From Lysobacter enzymogenes (GTDB taxonomy: Bacteria; Pseudomonadota; Gammaproteobacteria; Xanthomonadales; Xanthomonadaceae), in the NCBI RefSeq assembly GCF_023617245.1, contig NZ_CP067396.1:434001-498000 (forward strand): a DNA stretch of 64,000 nt. The letters are read 5' to 3'. Positions 35,633-44,001 of this stretch are shown one piece after another. The first letter of the stretch is position 1; every line of letters begins with the position of its first letter. The notes under the pieces were generated by a model, which ran no database searches, had not been told where the DNA came from, and saw nothing but the letters and a program-made list of their open reading frames with translations. Position numbers and translations under genes: made by a program.

Positions 35633-36487
35633 ATGCAAAGCCAGAACCTGCGACATTTCGACAACACCGCGCCGCGGGTGATGGTGGTGGACGGCTCCAA
35701 GCTGGTGCGCAAGCTCATCGCCGACGTGCTCGCGCGCGAGCTGCCGAATGCGCGCATCGTCCAGTGCGGAACCATCATCGAGGCCAGGCTCGCGCTCGAT
35801 CACGGCGAAGTCGATCTGGTCACCACCTCGCTGGTGCTGCCCGACGGCGACGGCATCGCCCTGGCGCGCGCGGTGCGCGAGGCCGCGGGCCAGGCCTACG
35901 TGCCGGTGATCGTGGTGTCCGGCGACGCCCAGGCCCATCTGGAGGCGCGCCGCTTCACCGAGGACGTCACCGATTACTTCGACAAATCGCTCGGCCAGAG
36001 CGCGCTGGCCGCGTTCATCCGCGGCTACGTGCAGCCGCAGCCGATTCCCGGCGCGCGCGTGCTCTACGTCGAGGACAGCCGGGTGGTGGCGGTGGCGACC
36101 AAGCGCATGCTCGAACGCCATGCGCTGCAGGTGCTGCACTTCATCGGCGTGGAGGAAGCGCTCGAACATCTGGAAGCGCACCGCGCCAGCGGCCGCGACG
36201 GCGGCGACGCCGGCGCCGACCTGGTGCTGACCGACGTGTATCTGAAGGGCGAGCTCGGCGGCAAGGACCTGCTCGCCCGGCTGCGCAACGACTTCGCTTA
36301 CGGCAAGCGCCGCCTGCCGGTGTTGGTGATGACCGGCGACGCCAACCGCGACAACCAGAGCGAGTTGCTGCGCGCCGGCGCCAACGATCTGGTGCTCAAG
36401 CCGATCGAGGAGCGATTGCTGGTGACCAAGACCTTGTTCCAGTTGCGCCTGTCGCGGCTCGGCACGCCCGCGGCGGTGCCGGCATGA
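35633..36487 (+). CDS. Two-receiver-domain response regulator (first receiver degenerate)
   Basis: 284 residues, two REC domains and no output domain. REC1 (about 14-135) begins VMVVDGSKLVRKLIADVL and keeps the Lys (DYFDKSL, K118), but the phospho-acceptor Asp position is Ser (DLVTTS66LVLPDGDG), so it should not be phosphorylated. REC2 (about 141-275) is complete: VLYVEDSRVVA, DLVLTD201VYLKGELGG, LVMTGDA, NDLVLK256P. It may act as a phosphate sink or an adaptor. Its stop overlaps the ung start by 4 bp. The cognate kinase is not adjacent. Confidence 0.9.
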   Translation: MQSQNLRHFDNTAPRVMVVDGSKLVRKLIADVLARELPNARIVQCGTIIEARLALDHGEVDLVTTSLVLPDGDGIALARAVREAAGQAYVPVIVVSGDAQAHLEARRFTEDVTDYFDKSLGQSALAAFIRGYVQPQPIPGARVLYVEDSRVVAVATKRMLERHALQVLHFIGVEEALEHLEAHRASGRDGGDAGADLVLTDVYLKGELGGKDLLARLRNDFAYGKRRLPVLVMTGDANRDNQSELLRAGANDLVLKPIEERLLVTKTLFQLRLSRLGTPAAVPA

Positions 36488-37188
36488 GCGACGCCGATCG
36501 CGACATCAAGCTCGATCCGTCGTGGAAGTCGCGCATCGGCGACTGGTTCGCGCGCGAGGACATGCAGTCGCTGTCGCGCTTCCTGCGCGAGCGCAAGGCC
36601 GCGGGCGCGCGGATCTTCCCGCCCGGCCCGCAGATCTTCTCCGCCTTCGACGCCACCGCGTTCGACCAGGTCAAGGTGGTGATCCTCGGCCAGGACCCGT
36701 ACCACGGCCAGGGCCAGGCCCACGGCCTGTGCTTCTCGGTGCAGCCGGGCGTGGCGGTGCCGCCGTCGCTGGACAACATCTTCAAGGAAATCCACCGCGA
36801 CCTCGGCATCGCCCGGCCCGACCACGGCTGTCTGCTGCCGTGGGCGCGCCAGGGCGTGCTGCTGCTCAACGCGGTGCTGACGGTCGAGGAAGGCCGCGCC
36901 GGCGCGCACCAGGGCAAGGGCTGGGAAGGCTTCACCGACCATGCCGTCGACGTGCTCAACCGCGAGCGCGAAGGATTGGTGTTCCTGCTGTGGGGCAGTT
37001 ACGCCCAGGCCAAGGGCAAGGTGATCGACGCGCGCCGGCACCGCGTGCTCAAGGCGCCGCATCCCTCGCCGTTGTCGGCGCATCGCGGCTTCATCGGCTG
37101 CGGCCATTTCTCCGCCGCCAACGAATACCTGCAGCGCAACGGCCAGACGCCGATCGACTGGGCGTTGCCACCGCGCAGCGCGCTGTAG
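36484..37188 (+). CDS. ung: Uracil-DNA glycosylase
   Basis: 234 residues, family 1 UDG. Catalytic water-activating motif GQDPYHGQGQAHGLCFS (Asp and Tyr), uracil-binding LLLNAVLTVEEG and DNA-binding/catalytic His motif HPSPLSAHRGFIGCGHFS. Removes uracil from DNA to start base-excision repair. ATG 36484 overlaps the upstream regulator stop (ATGA), implying translational coupling. Confidence 0.97.
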   Translation: MSDADRDIKLDPSWKSRIGDWFAREDMQSLSRFLRERKAAGARIFPPGPQIFSAFDATAFDQVKVVILGQDPYHGQGQAHGLCFSVQPGVAVPPSLDNIFKEIHRDLGIARPDHGCLLPWARQGVLLLNAVLTVEEGRAGAHQGKGWEGFTDHAVDVLNREREGLVFLLWGSYAQAKGKVIDARRHRVLKAPHPSPLSAHRGFIGCGHFSAANEYLQRNGQTPIDWALPPRSAL

Positions 37189-37260
37189 TCGTTATTCGCG
37201 CGAAGCGCCGGGCGGATCGGGAGTTCGCGGCGCGCGAATGCGGACCGCAACGGGCCGATC

Positions 37261-37317
37261 GCAGTCCGCAGTCCGCAGTCCCGAATTCCCGAATTCCCGA
37301 ATTCCCGAATTCCCGAA
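37261..37317. repeat. Compound microsatellite between ung and the XRE-cupin gene
   Basis: Three copies of the 7-mer GCAGTCC (37261-37281) run directly into 4.6 copies of the 8-mer CCGAATTC (37281-37317). It lies between two convergent genes, so copy-number change would not alter coding. Confidence 0.9.
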
Positions 37318-37334
37318 GCGCTGCGCCGCCTGGC

Positions 37335-37949
37335 TCACTGCGCCGCCAGCGCATCCAGCAGCGGCTGTTCGTCGTCGCAGGCCGCCACCGCCAGCACCGT
37401 GGCCGAATCGCAGCCTTCGGCCAGGACGTAAGCGTGGCCCATGTCCGAGTCGATATAGCTGCTCTCGCCGGCGCGCAGCACGGTCGGATCGTAGAACTCG
37501 GTGTGCAGCGCCACCGCGCCGTCGAGCACGTAGACGAATTCTTCGCCGGGCGTGCGCACCAGTTCGCCGAACTCCTGCAGGCTGCGCGCGTGGATCCGGG
37601 TCAGCGCGGGGATCATCCGTTTGCGCCGCAGTTCCGCGCACAGCAGGTAGGCGTCGTAGTTGCGGCCGCCGATGTGCGGCGACTCGCGCAGCCGGCCGAT
37701 GCTGCGGCGCGCCGTCACCCCGCGCTCGGCCGGCCGCGGCGCCGAGAACAGCTCGCCCATGCTCAGGTTCAAGCGCTGGCTCAACTGCACCAGCCGCTCG
37801 TAGCTCAGCGACAGGCGGTCGTGTTCGATCTTGGACAGCGTGGACAGCGGGATGCCGGAAAGCTCGCTCAACTGTTTCAGAGTCCATTGATTGCGGGCGC
37901 GCAGCGCGCGCAAAAGGCCGCCGAGGGTCGGCGGGTGTGGCGATTTCAT
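37335..37949 (-). CDS. XRE-family regulator with C-terminal cupin domain
   Basis: 204 residues: N-terminal HTH_3 (LGGLLRALRARNQWTLKQLS, LSGIPLSTLSKIEHDRLSLS), then a cupin_2 sensor barrel (TPGEEFVYVLDGAVALHTEF, GESSYIDSDMGHAYV). Proteins of this build are small-ligand-responsive repressors of catabolic or transport genes. The ATG at 37949 has GGAG 8 nt upstream; a longer in-frame extension is not conserved-looking. Its target is not evident; the neighbouring 975 bp are gene-poor. Confidence 0.92.
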   Translation of the reverse strand: MKSPHPPTLGGLLRALRARNQWTLKQLSELSGIPLSTLSKIEHDRLSLSYERLVQLSQRLNLSMGELFSAPRPAERGVTARRSIGRLRESPHIGGRNYDAYLLCAELRRKRMIPALTRIHARSLQEFGELVRTPGEEFVYVLDGAVALHTEFYDPTVLRAGESSYIDSDMGHAYVLAEGCDSATVLAVAACDDEQPLLDALAAQ

Positions 37950-38109
37950 TCCTTTGTCTCCGCACTGCGATCGGGGCGTGTGGCCGGGCCGGAGGCGCGG
38001 GCAGGCCGAGGCGCCAAAACTTCCAAGCATCGGACCCAGCATCCTTTAGTCAAGTTTTTTGTGCGCCAGCCTCGGAAACCTGGGTGACCGGCGACACGTT
38101 CGCTCCGCG

Positions 38110-38280
38110 TCATGACGGAGCCGGGTAGGTGGAGCGGGAGCAGGGCAGGCCGGACGACTTCTGGTCGCAACCGATGTAGAGACGCAGGACCGGGCCAGTC
38201 GAGGACACGGTGTGCTCGCAGGCACCTCCAAGGCTCTTGCAGTGAAGAAAAACGGCTCGGACTTGTCTGAAAATTTGCAT
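38110..38280 (-). CDS. Candidate small Cys-containing protein (56 residues), uncertain
   Basis: ATG 38280 to TGA 38110. The product MQIFRQVRAVFLHCKSLGG... contains four Cys (14, 21, 38, 47) and ends CSRSTYPAPS. From residue 13 on, third codon positions are mostly G/C as in real genes here, whereas the first dozen codons are A/T-rich. The upstream site (GGCAGGGGGCC) is a poor ribosome site. It could be the surviving 3' end of a decayed secreted protein or a genuine small peptide. No family recognised. Confidence 0.3.
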   Translation of the reverse strand: MQIFRQVRAVFLHCKSLGGACEHTVSSTGPVLRLYIGCDQKSSGLPCSRSTYPAPS

Positions 38281-38332
38281 GGCCCCCTGCCGAACAGATC
38301 GATCAATTTAGTGATGCATGTCACATTTATAT

Positions 38333-38347
38333 TGACCTGACAGGTCA
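38333..38347. promoter_or_regulatory. Perfect 15-bp palindrome, operator-like
   Basis: TGACCT-GAC-AGGTCA embedded in A/T-rich sequence (ATTTATAT just before it), which resembles a promoter region. Regulator unknown; the nearest regulators are the XRE-cupin and RHH proteins flanking the stretch. Confidence 0.4.
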
Positions 38348-38924
38348 TTTGTCGACGTCGCCGGTCGAAAAAAACGCACAAACCCCCTGCCTGCTGCCTT
38401 GCCCCCCGCTTTTCCGCTGCCGGGCGTCTGGTGCACGGTCAATCCACCGATGTCCTCGGCCCCCGGGTTTCTCCGATGGGACAGGTGTCGGAAGTCGAAG
38501 GGTGCCGGACGGCAGCGATTACGCGTCCACATCGGCCATAAGGGGGCGGCGGAGTGATCAATTCATCCATACAACGCGTCCGGCTTTCTGCCCTGGGCGT
38601 GCCTCAATGGGCAGTGAAAGTCACCCTCCGCATGCCTTTCGATTGCAGCGGCACAGCTAGGAGCGCAGCCGGTTCCCGTTCGCTCCGTACGCAGGCGGCC
38701 GACGCCGCGCGAACTCGCGGCCCACAGCCGCAGCCGCGGACGGCCCTGACGCCGTCCGCCCATCGCGCCGGTCCGCCGGCGCGGCTTCAACGCACCGCCA
38801 CGGCTGCGCCGGCTCGCGCCGGCCGGTCCGGCGGCGCGATTGCGCCTTCGCCGTTTCGGGCGTCGGCGATTTGCAGTCACTGATGTCAGCGTGAATCCTC
38901 CCAGCCACAACGTAAGGTGATTTC

Positions 38925-39140
38925 ATGAAAGAGACCCGGCGTCGTATGACCCTCAATCTGGCCGGCAGCGAGATGCAGTTCCTCGAAGAGCTGTGCGTCC
39001 GCAAGGGCGTCAGCAAGACCGCGGCGATCCGTCAGGCCCTGCGCCTGTATCAGGTGGTCGAGGACCGAGCCGACAAGGGCAAGAAGATGTTCTTCGTCGA
39101 CAACAGCACCAAGGAACGCTCGGAGCTGATGCTGCTCTGA
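38925..39140 (+). CDS. Small ribbon-helix-helix (CopG/MetJ/Arc-type) DNA-binding protein
   Basis: 71 residues. The beta strand RRRMTLNLAGSEMQFLEELC leads into the RHH helices (VRKGVSKTAAIRQALRLYQV), then a short charged tail (KKMFFVDNSTKERSELMLL). Dimeric RHH proteins bind operators through the strand. The ATG is preceded by AAGGTG. No toxin gene follows, so an antitoxin role is not supported; it may be a free-standing regulator. Confidence 0.8.
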   Translation: MKETRRRMTLNLAGSEMQFLEELCVRKGVSKTAAIRQALRLYQVVEDRADKGKKMFFVDNSTKERSELMLL

Positions 39141-39326
39141 CCCCACCGCGGAACCGCCGACTCGCCGCACGCCCGGGCTGCGGCGGGCGATTCTCCGGCC
39201 CGAAGCCATGCGCCGCCGCTCGCGGTCGCTTGGCCGCCGTCATAAATGCTGGATCCGCCGGGACGGGCGGCTTTCCAGCCGCAGGCTTCATCGGTGGGGT
39301 TCCAGCGCGCGCCTGGAACGCGCGCT

Positions 39327-40181
39327 TCAGGCGAAGAACGCGCGCACGATCGCCGCCGCTTCGTGCAGGTCCGCGGGCGCATCGGCCGGCGGCGCGAGCA
39401 AGGCGAACGCGCAGTCCGGCAAGGCGGGTAGTCGCGGCGATCGCGCGATCGCCAGGCCCGGCCCGATCGCCGAGGCATTGAGACAACCCACGCCCAGTCC
39501 CGCGCGCAGCGCCGCCTGCAGCCCGGCCACGCCGCTGGCTTGGTGGGCGATGCGATGGGCGCTGCGATGCGCGCGCAGGCGCTGCACGGCCAGGCCATGC
39601 AGGCGGCAGTCCGGCGGCAGCAGCACCAGCGGCAATTCGCTTTCCTCGCGCAGGTCCAGGCCCGGCGCGGCCACCCAATGCAGGGCTTCGCGCCGCAGCG
39701 GCAGCGTCGCGGCGCGTTCGCGCGTGGCGCCGGTGCGCATGATCACCGCCAGATCGTGGCGGCCTTCGGCGTGGCCCTGGGCCAGCGCCGCGCTGAGTCC
39801 GACCTCGACCTGCAGCCGCAGCTGCGGGCAGCGCCGGCTCAGTTGCGCGAGCAGGCCGGCGATCTCGTCGCTGCGGAAGTAATCGCTGATCGCCAGCCGC
39901 GCCTGGGTGCGGCGCACTTCGTTTCGCACGTCGTGCAAGGCCAGTTCGCCCAGGGCCAGCAACTGGCGGGCGTGGCCGATCAGGCGCTGTCCGGCCGGAG
40001 TCAGGCCGACGCCCTGGCGCGAGCGCAGCAACAGGGTCGCGCCTGCGGCGGATTCGAGCTTCTGCAATTGTTCGCTGACCGCCGACTGCGAGCGGAACAC
40101 GCGGCCGGCGCCGGCGGAGATGCTGCCGGCTTCGGCGACGGCGACGAAGGCGCGGAGCTGGTCGAGGTCGAGGCTGCGCAT
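39327..40181 (-). CDS. LysR-family transcriptional regulator
   Basis: 284 residues. HTH MRSLDLDQLRAFVAVAEAGS...SAVSEQLQKLESAAGATLLL, with the typical linker helix, then the co-inducer domain (RLAISDYFRSDEIAGLLAQL, DLAVIMRTGAT). Divergent from the tautomerase-family gene 128 bp away, which is its likely target under the usual LysR arrangement. Confidence 0.92.
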   Translation of the reverse strand: MRSLDLDQLRAFVAVAEAGSISAGAGRVFRSQSAVSEQLQKLESAAGATLLLRSRQGVGLTPAGQRLIGHARQLLALGELALHDVRNEVRRTQARLAISDYFRSDEIAGLLAQLSRRCPQLRLQVEVGLSAALAQGHAEGRHDLAVIMRTGATRERAATLPLRREALHWVAAPGLDLREESELPLVLLPPDCRLHGLAVQRLRAHRSAHRIAHQASGVAGLQAALRAGLGVGCLNASAIGPGLAIARSPRLPALPDCAFALLAPPADAPADLHEAAAIVRAFFA

Positions 40182-40309
40182 GGCGGCGTTACCGGGATAG
40201 CCGATGGATGAGCGCCGATCTTCCCGCTATTCCGATGGATGCGGCAAGCCTAGCCTGTACCTGCATCCCGGGGCCGAGTCATGCCGGCCCGCCGCAGAGA
40301 ACCGCCGCC

Positions 40310-40720
40310 ATGCCGCACCTGAACCTGCAGATTTCCGGCCCCGCCGATCCGGCGCTGGCGCGCCGCGCCAGCGCCCTGGTCGCCGACCTCACCGTCGAAA
40401 CGTTGGGCAAGCCGCGCGAGCTGATCGCCATCGAGGTGCGTTTCGTCGATCGCGCGCTGTGGTTCGTCGACGGCCGCAGCCTGGAGGAGCTCGGGCGAAA
40501 CTCGTTCTTTCTCGACATCAGCATCACCGACGAGACCAATACCAAGGACGAGAAGGCGCGCTTCATCGAACGCGCCTATGCGCAGTTGTCGGCGCTGATC
40601 GGCGAGGTCCACGAGGTGTCGTACATCCATGTCGTCGATGCGCGCGCCGCCGCCTACGGCTACGGCGGCGCGACTCAGGAACGGCGCTACCAGGCCGCGC
40701 GCATCGCCGCGCCGCGCTGA
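40310..40720 (+). CDS. Tautomerase-family (4-oxalocrotonate tautomerase-like) protein
   Basis: 136 residues. The mature protein would begin with Pro (MPHLNLQISGP), the catalytic amine of the tautomerase superfamily. The rest (LGKPRELIAIEVRFVDRALW, SFFLDISITDETNTKDEKAR, EVSYIHVVDARAAAYGYGG) suits the longer fused-type members. Substrate unknown. The ATG at 40310 was chosen because only this start exposes Pro2; an upstream in-frame start at 40208 would bury it. Divergent from a LysR gene. Confidence 0.85.
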   Translation: MPHLNLQISGPADPALARRASALVADLTVETLGKPRELIAIEVRFVDRALWFVDGRSLEELGRNSFFLDISITDETNTKDEKARFIERAYAQLSALIGEVHEVSYIHVVDARAAAYGYGGATQERRYQAARIAAPR

Positions 40721-40826
40721 GTCCGCGGCGGCGGCCGGCCGTTGTGAAACTGTTGCCGTCGACAGGTCGCCATGAGCAGGCCGTCCCCGGCGTGCCGGCG
40801 GAAACGGCCCACCCGCGCGGCCGCGC

Positions 40827-41729
40827 TCAGCCCGCATCGGCCTGCGCGCGCAGCCACGCGCGCAGTGCCGCGAGGTCGGCGCGCTCCGCGCCCGGCGCCT
40901 GCACGAGCCAATGCGGGTAGCCGTCCAGCACCGGCCCGAACGGTTGCACCAGCGCGCCGGCGGCGAGGTCGTCGGCGACCAGGGCCAGGCTCAGCAGGGC
41001 CACGCCGTGGCCGGCGATGGCGGCCTGGATCGCATGGCTCTCGTCGGTGAAGCGCAGGCCGGCGTCGAAGTCGAGATCGCCGAAGTCGAGACCGTCGGCG
41101 CTCGCGCGTTCGCGCCAGCGCTGCCAGGTCGGCGTGTCGGCGGTGGGGTGGCGCCATTCCGAATGCAACAGCGCGTGCCGCTGCAGATCCTGCGGCACGC
41201 GCAGGCCCAGATGCGGACTGCACACCGGCGCGAAGCGGTTGTGGACCAGCGGTTCCGCGCTGAGCCCGGGCCAGGGGCCGCGACCGTAGCGGATCGCCGC
41301 GTCGGCGAGGCCGGCGTGCAGATCGACCGGGTCGTCGGATGCGTGCAGGCGCAGGTCGAGGTCCGGACACGCCTGACGGAACGACGCCATGCGCGGCACC
41401 AGCCACTTGGCGGTGAACGACAGCGTCGCCGACAGGGTCAGCGCGCGGCGCTGCGGCTGCGCGCGCAATGCATCGACCGCGGCGGCGAAGGCGTCGAAGC
41501 CGTCGCGCAGCACCGGGAACAGGCGCTCGGCGGCGGCGGTGGGGACGACGCGGCGGGTCTGGCGTTCGAACAGGCGCACGCCGATGTGTTCCTCCAGGCC
41601 GCGGATCTGGTGGCTGATCGCGGTCGGGGTGACCGACAGCTCCTGCGCGGCGCGCTTGAAGCTGCGCAGCCGCGCGGCGGCTTCGAACGCGCGCAGGGCG
41701 CTCAGCGGGGGCAGGCGGCGGCCGGGCAT
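40827..41729 (-). CDS. LysR-family transcriptional regulator (GcvA-like)
   Basis: 300 residues from ATG 41729. HTH LPPLSALRAFEAAARLRSFK, RAAQELSVTPTAISHQIRGL, EEHIGVRLFERQTRRV are the GcvA/AmpR-type signature. The sensor domain contains VPRMASFRQACPDLDLRLHA and LADAAIRYGRGPWPGL. An in-frame upstream ATG at 41846 would overlap the promoter region of the divergent azoreductase and is not preferred. Likely controls the azoreductase gene (134 bp apart). Confidence 0.92.
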   Translation of the reverse strand: MPGRRLPPLSALRAFEAAARLRSFKRAAQELSVTPTAISHQIRGLEEHIGVRLFERQTRRVVPTAAAERLFPVLRDGFDAFAAAVDALRAQPQRRALTLSATLSFTAKWLVPRMASFRQACPDLDLRLHASDDPVDLHAGLADAAIRYGRGPWPGLSAEPLVHNRFAPVCSPHLGLRVPQDLQRHALLHSEWRHPTADTPTWQRWRERASADGLDFGDLDFDAGLRFTDESHAIQAAIAGHGVALLSLALVADDLAAGALVQPFGPVLDGYPHWLVQAPGAERADLAALRAWLRAQADAG

Positions 41730-41863
41730 GGCTGAGATTGAATCATCTGTCGGTTGAGAAATCGGAGTTTGTCGCCCGGCGAAGCCGCTTTCAATATGGC
41801 CTTCATTCCGGCGCCGCGCTGCAGTGGCGCAACCGGACTCACCCATAGCCTGCGAGCCCCGCC

Positions 41864-42556
41864 ATGACCCGACTGCTCCACATCGACTCCAGCGCCCGCC
41901 CCGGCGGGTCCGACACCCAAGCCCACGGCTCGCACAGCCGGCGTCTGAGCGCGCGCTTCGTGCGCCGTTGGCGCGAACTGCGCCCCGGCGACGACGTGAT
42001 CGTTCGCGACGTCGGCCTGCACCCGCCCGCCCCGGTCACCGGCGGTTGGATCCATGCCGCCTTCACCCCGCCCGCGCAGCGCGAGCCGTGGATGCGCGAG
42101 GCGCTGGCCGAGAGCGACGCGCTGGTCGAGGAATTGCTGGCCGCCGACCTCGTCGTCGTCGGCGTGCCGATGTACAACTTCGGCATGCCGGCCCAGCTCA
42201 AGGCCTGGATCGACAACGTCGTGCGGGTCGGCCGCACCTTCGGCTTCGACCGCGCGCGCGAAGGCGAGCCGTACTGGCCGATGCTCGCCGACCAGGGACG
42301 GCAGCTGGTGCTGTTGAGTTCGCGCGGCGACTACGGCTACGGCCGCGGCGAGCGGCTGGAGGCGATCAACCACGTCGAGCCCGGCGTGCTGACCCCGCTG
42401 CGCTATATCGGCATCGACGACGCGCATTCGGTCGCGGTGGAATACGACGAATTCGGCGACGAACGCCTGCGTGCGTCGATCGAGCGCGCCGAACGCGATA
42501 TCGACGCCTTGGTGCAGCGCCTGACGGCCGAGCGCGTGTTGCGCGAAGCGGCGTAA
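41864..42556 (+). CDS. azoR: FMN-dependent NADH-azoreductase / flavodoxin-like quinone reductase
   Basis: 230 residues. Flavodoxin-like fold with the FMN phosphate loop LLHIDSSARPGGSD and the AzoR signature VGVPMYNFGMPAQLKAWIDN VVRVGRTFGF. AzoR proteins reduce quinones and azo dyes with NADH and protect against thiol and quinone stress. The ATG follows closely on the divergent LysR promoter, its probable regulator. Confidence 0.92.
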   Translation: MTRLLHIDSSARPGGSDTQAHGSHSRRLSARFVRRWRELRPGDDVIVRDVGLHPPAPVTGGWIHAAFTPPAQREPWMREALAESDALVEELLAADLVVVGVPMYNFGMPAQLKAWIDNVVRVGRTFGFDRAREGEPYWPMLADQGRQLVLLSSRGDYGYGRGERLEAINHVEPGVLTPLRYIGIDDAHSVAVEYDEFGDERLRASIERAERDIDALVQRLTAERVLREAA

Positions 42557-42571
42557 AGCTGCGAAGTCTGC

Positions 42572-42795
42572 GTGTAGCGATGCCGCGAGCCGCGAGCGCG
42601 CTATCGCGCTTGCGACGCGAGCTTGACGCCCCGCGGTCGCGACTTGCGTCGCTCCTACAGTCGGAAACGAAACTGTGGCCGCTCCCTGTAGGAGCGGCGC
42701 GAGCCGCGACCGGGCTACTGCGCTTGCGACGCGAGCTTGAAGTCGCACGGCCGCGACCCGCGCAGCCTCCGGCGGTCGGAAACGCAGCCACGGCC
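42572..42795. repeat. Family-A dispersed repeat, two units
   Basis: Fills most of the 385-bp gap between azoR and the EcsC gene. The modules GCTTGCGACGCGAGCTTGA and CCTGTAGGAGCGGCGCGAGC recur, with the order and ~115-bp spacing seen at 18009-18202. The last arm is degenerate. Confidence 0.8.
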
Positions 42796-42941
42796 GCCCC
42801 CGGCCGGCGGAAACGGCGGGGAACGGCTGAACGGCGATTGCGGTGGCGGGCTTGTGGTGGCCGCCGCCGGCCCCTACCTTCGCAAGGCCGCGGGCGCGTT
42901 TCGCGGCGAGCCGCCATTCCGGCGCGACCAGGCGAGAGGCG

Positions 42942-43817
42942 ATGACCCAGGACTCCGATCCGTTGCAGCACCCGGCCGATGCGGCCGATCTCAAGCGCGC
43001 GGTGGCGTTGTTGGAGACGCCGTCGATCACCGCGCGCATGGCCGCGCTGGCCGGCGCGCCGATCGAGTTCGGCATGTCCAAGCTGCCCAAGTTCGCGCAC
43101 GAGCGCATCCACAAGATCGTGCATGCGGCCTTGCACCGGGCCGCGTCGGCGGCGCTGAGCACGGTCGGCGACGCGCCGAGCAAGGGCGCGTCGACCAAGA
43201 CCCACAAGCTCGCCGCGGCGGTGTCCGGCGCGGCCGGCGGGTTTTTCGGCATGGCCGGGCTGGCGGTGGAGCTGCCGGTGACCACGGTGATCATGATGCG
43301 CTCGGTCGCCGACATCGCGCGCAGCGAGGGCTTTTCGGTGTCCGAGCCGTGGGTGCGCGCGGCCTGCGTGGAGGTGTTCGCGTTCGGCGGCAACAGCAAG
43401 AGCGACGATGCGGCCGAGTCGGGTTACTACGCCTCGCGCGGGATGCTGTCGGAGCTGACCAAGGGCGCCACCCGCGAGCTGGTGCACCTGGCCGGCCATC
43501 GCGGCGCGCACGAGCTGACCCAGGCGTACGCCAAGAAACAGACGGCGGCGTGGATGGCCAAGCTGATCGATACGGTGGCCACGCGCTTCGGCATCGTGAT
43601 CACCGAGAAGACCGCGGCGCAGATCGTGCCGGTGCTCGGCGCGGCGACCGCGGCGACGATGAATGTGTTGTTCACCAACCACTACCAGGACATGGCGCGC
43701 GGGCATTTCATCGTCAAGCGGCTGGAGCTGAGGTACGGCGCGCAGGCGGTGGAGCGGGCTTATCGGCGGGTGCAGGCGGGCGAGGCGCTGGCGCTGCCGG
43801 AGCGGGTCGAGGGGTAG
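42942..43817 (+). CDS. EcsC-family protein
   Basis: 291 residues of the EcsC protein family (KRAVALLETPSITARMAALA, SAALSTVGDAPSKGASTKTH, AGGFFGMAGLAVELPVTTVI, MMRSVADIARSEGFSVSEPW, TRFGIVITEKTAAQIVPVLG AATAATMNVLFTNHYQDMAR). Two amphipathic/hydrophobic stretches suggest membrane association. Named after a Bacillus ABC-transporter partner, but its role is unknown in proteobacteria. ATG 42942 follows GAGAGG. Monocistronic between repeats. Confidence 0.9.
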   Translation: MTQDSDPLQHPADAADLKRAVALLETPSITARMAALAGAPIEFGMSKLPKFAHERIHKIVHAALHRAASAALSTVGDAPSKGASTKTHKLAAAVSGAAGGFFGMAGLAVELPVTTVIMMRSVADIARSEGFSVSEPWVRAACVEVFAFGGNSKSDDAAESGYYASRGMLSELTKGATRELVHLAGHRGAHELTQAYAKKQTAAWMAKLIDTVATRFGIVITEKTAAQIVPVLGAATAATMNVLFTNHYQDMARGHFIVKRLELRYGAQAVERAYRRVQAGEALALPERVEG

Positions 43818-43840
43818 GGCGCGGGCTGGCTGAAACAACT

Positions 43841-43980
43841 GCGTCGGGCCTGAAGGCCCTCCCACGACAGCCTTGTGGCCTTCCACCGCGCAGCGGTTTG
43901 CATAGCGGGACGGCTTTACGCACGGCAGCGTTGCGCTTCGGCGGATGGCGCTGTCGTGGGAGGGCCTTCAGGCCCGACGC
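43841..43980. repeat. Family-B repeat: perfect 31-bp inverted repeat
   Basis: The arms 43841-43871 and 43950-43980 are exact reverse complements (31 of 31), built on GCGTCGGGCCTGAAGGCCCT. The 78-bp spacer shows nothing. It lies between the convergent EcsC and histidine kinase genes, a possible bidirectional terminator. Confidence 0.9.
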
Positions 43981-44001
43981 TTTCGTTCCCGATCGCGACG
44001 G

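Larger units (their letters stand above)
37950..38924. other. 975-bp gene-poor stretch with lower GC
   Basis: No gene of confident identity. The part around 38040-38420 is clearly richer in A/T than the rest of the window. It contains one candidate small ORF (38110-38280, minus), a palindrome (38333-38347), and upstream of the RHH gene (38640-38880) GC-rich sequence without coding character. It could be a decayed gene or a regulatory region. Confidence 0.5.

Noticed and set aside
38554..38883. A 109-codon frame upstream of the RHH gene
   Set aside because: GTG start only, Arg/Ala/Pro-rich product typical of non-coding GC-rich DNA, no similarity pattern.
38925..39140. Antitoxin of a toxin-antitoxin pair
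   Set aside because: The RHH protein has no adjacent toxin-sized gene on the same strand; the next gene is a LysR regulator on the other strand.
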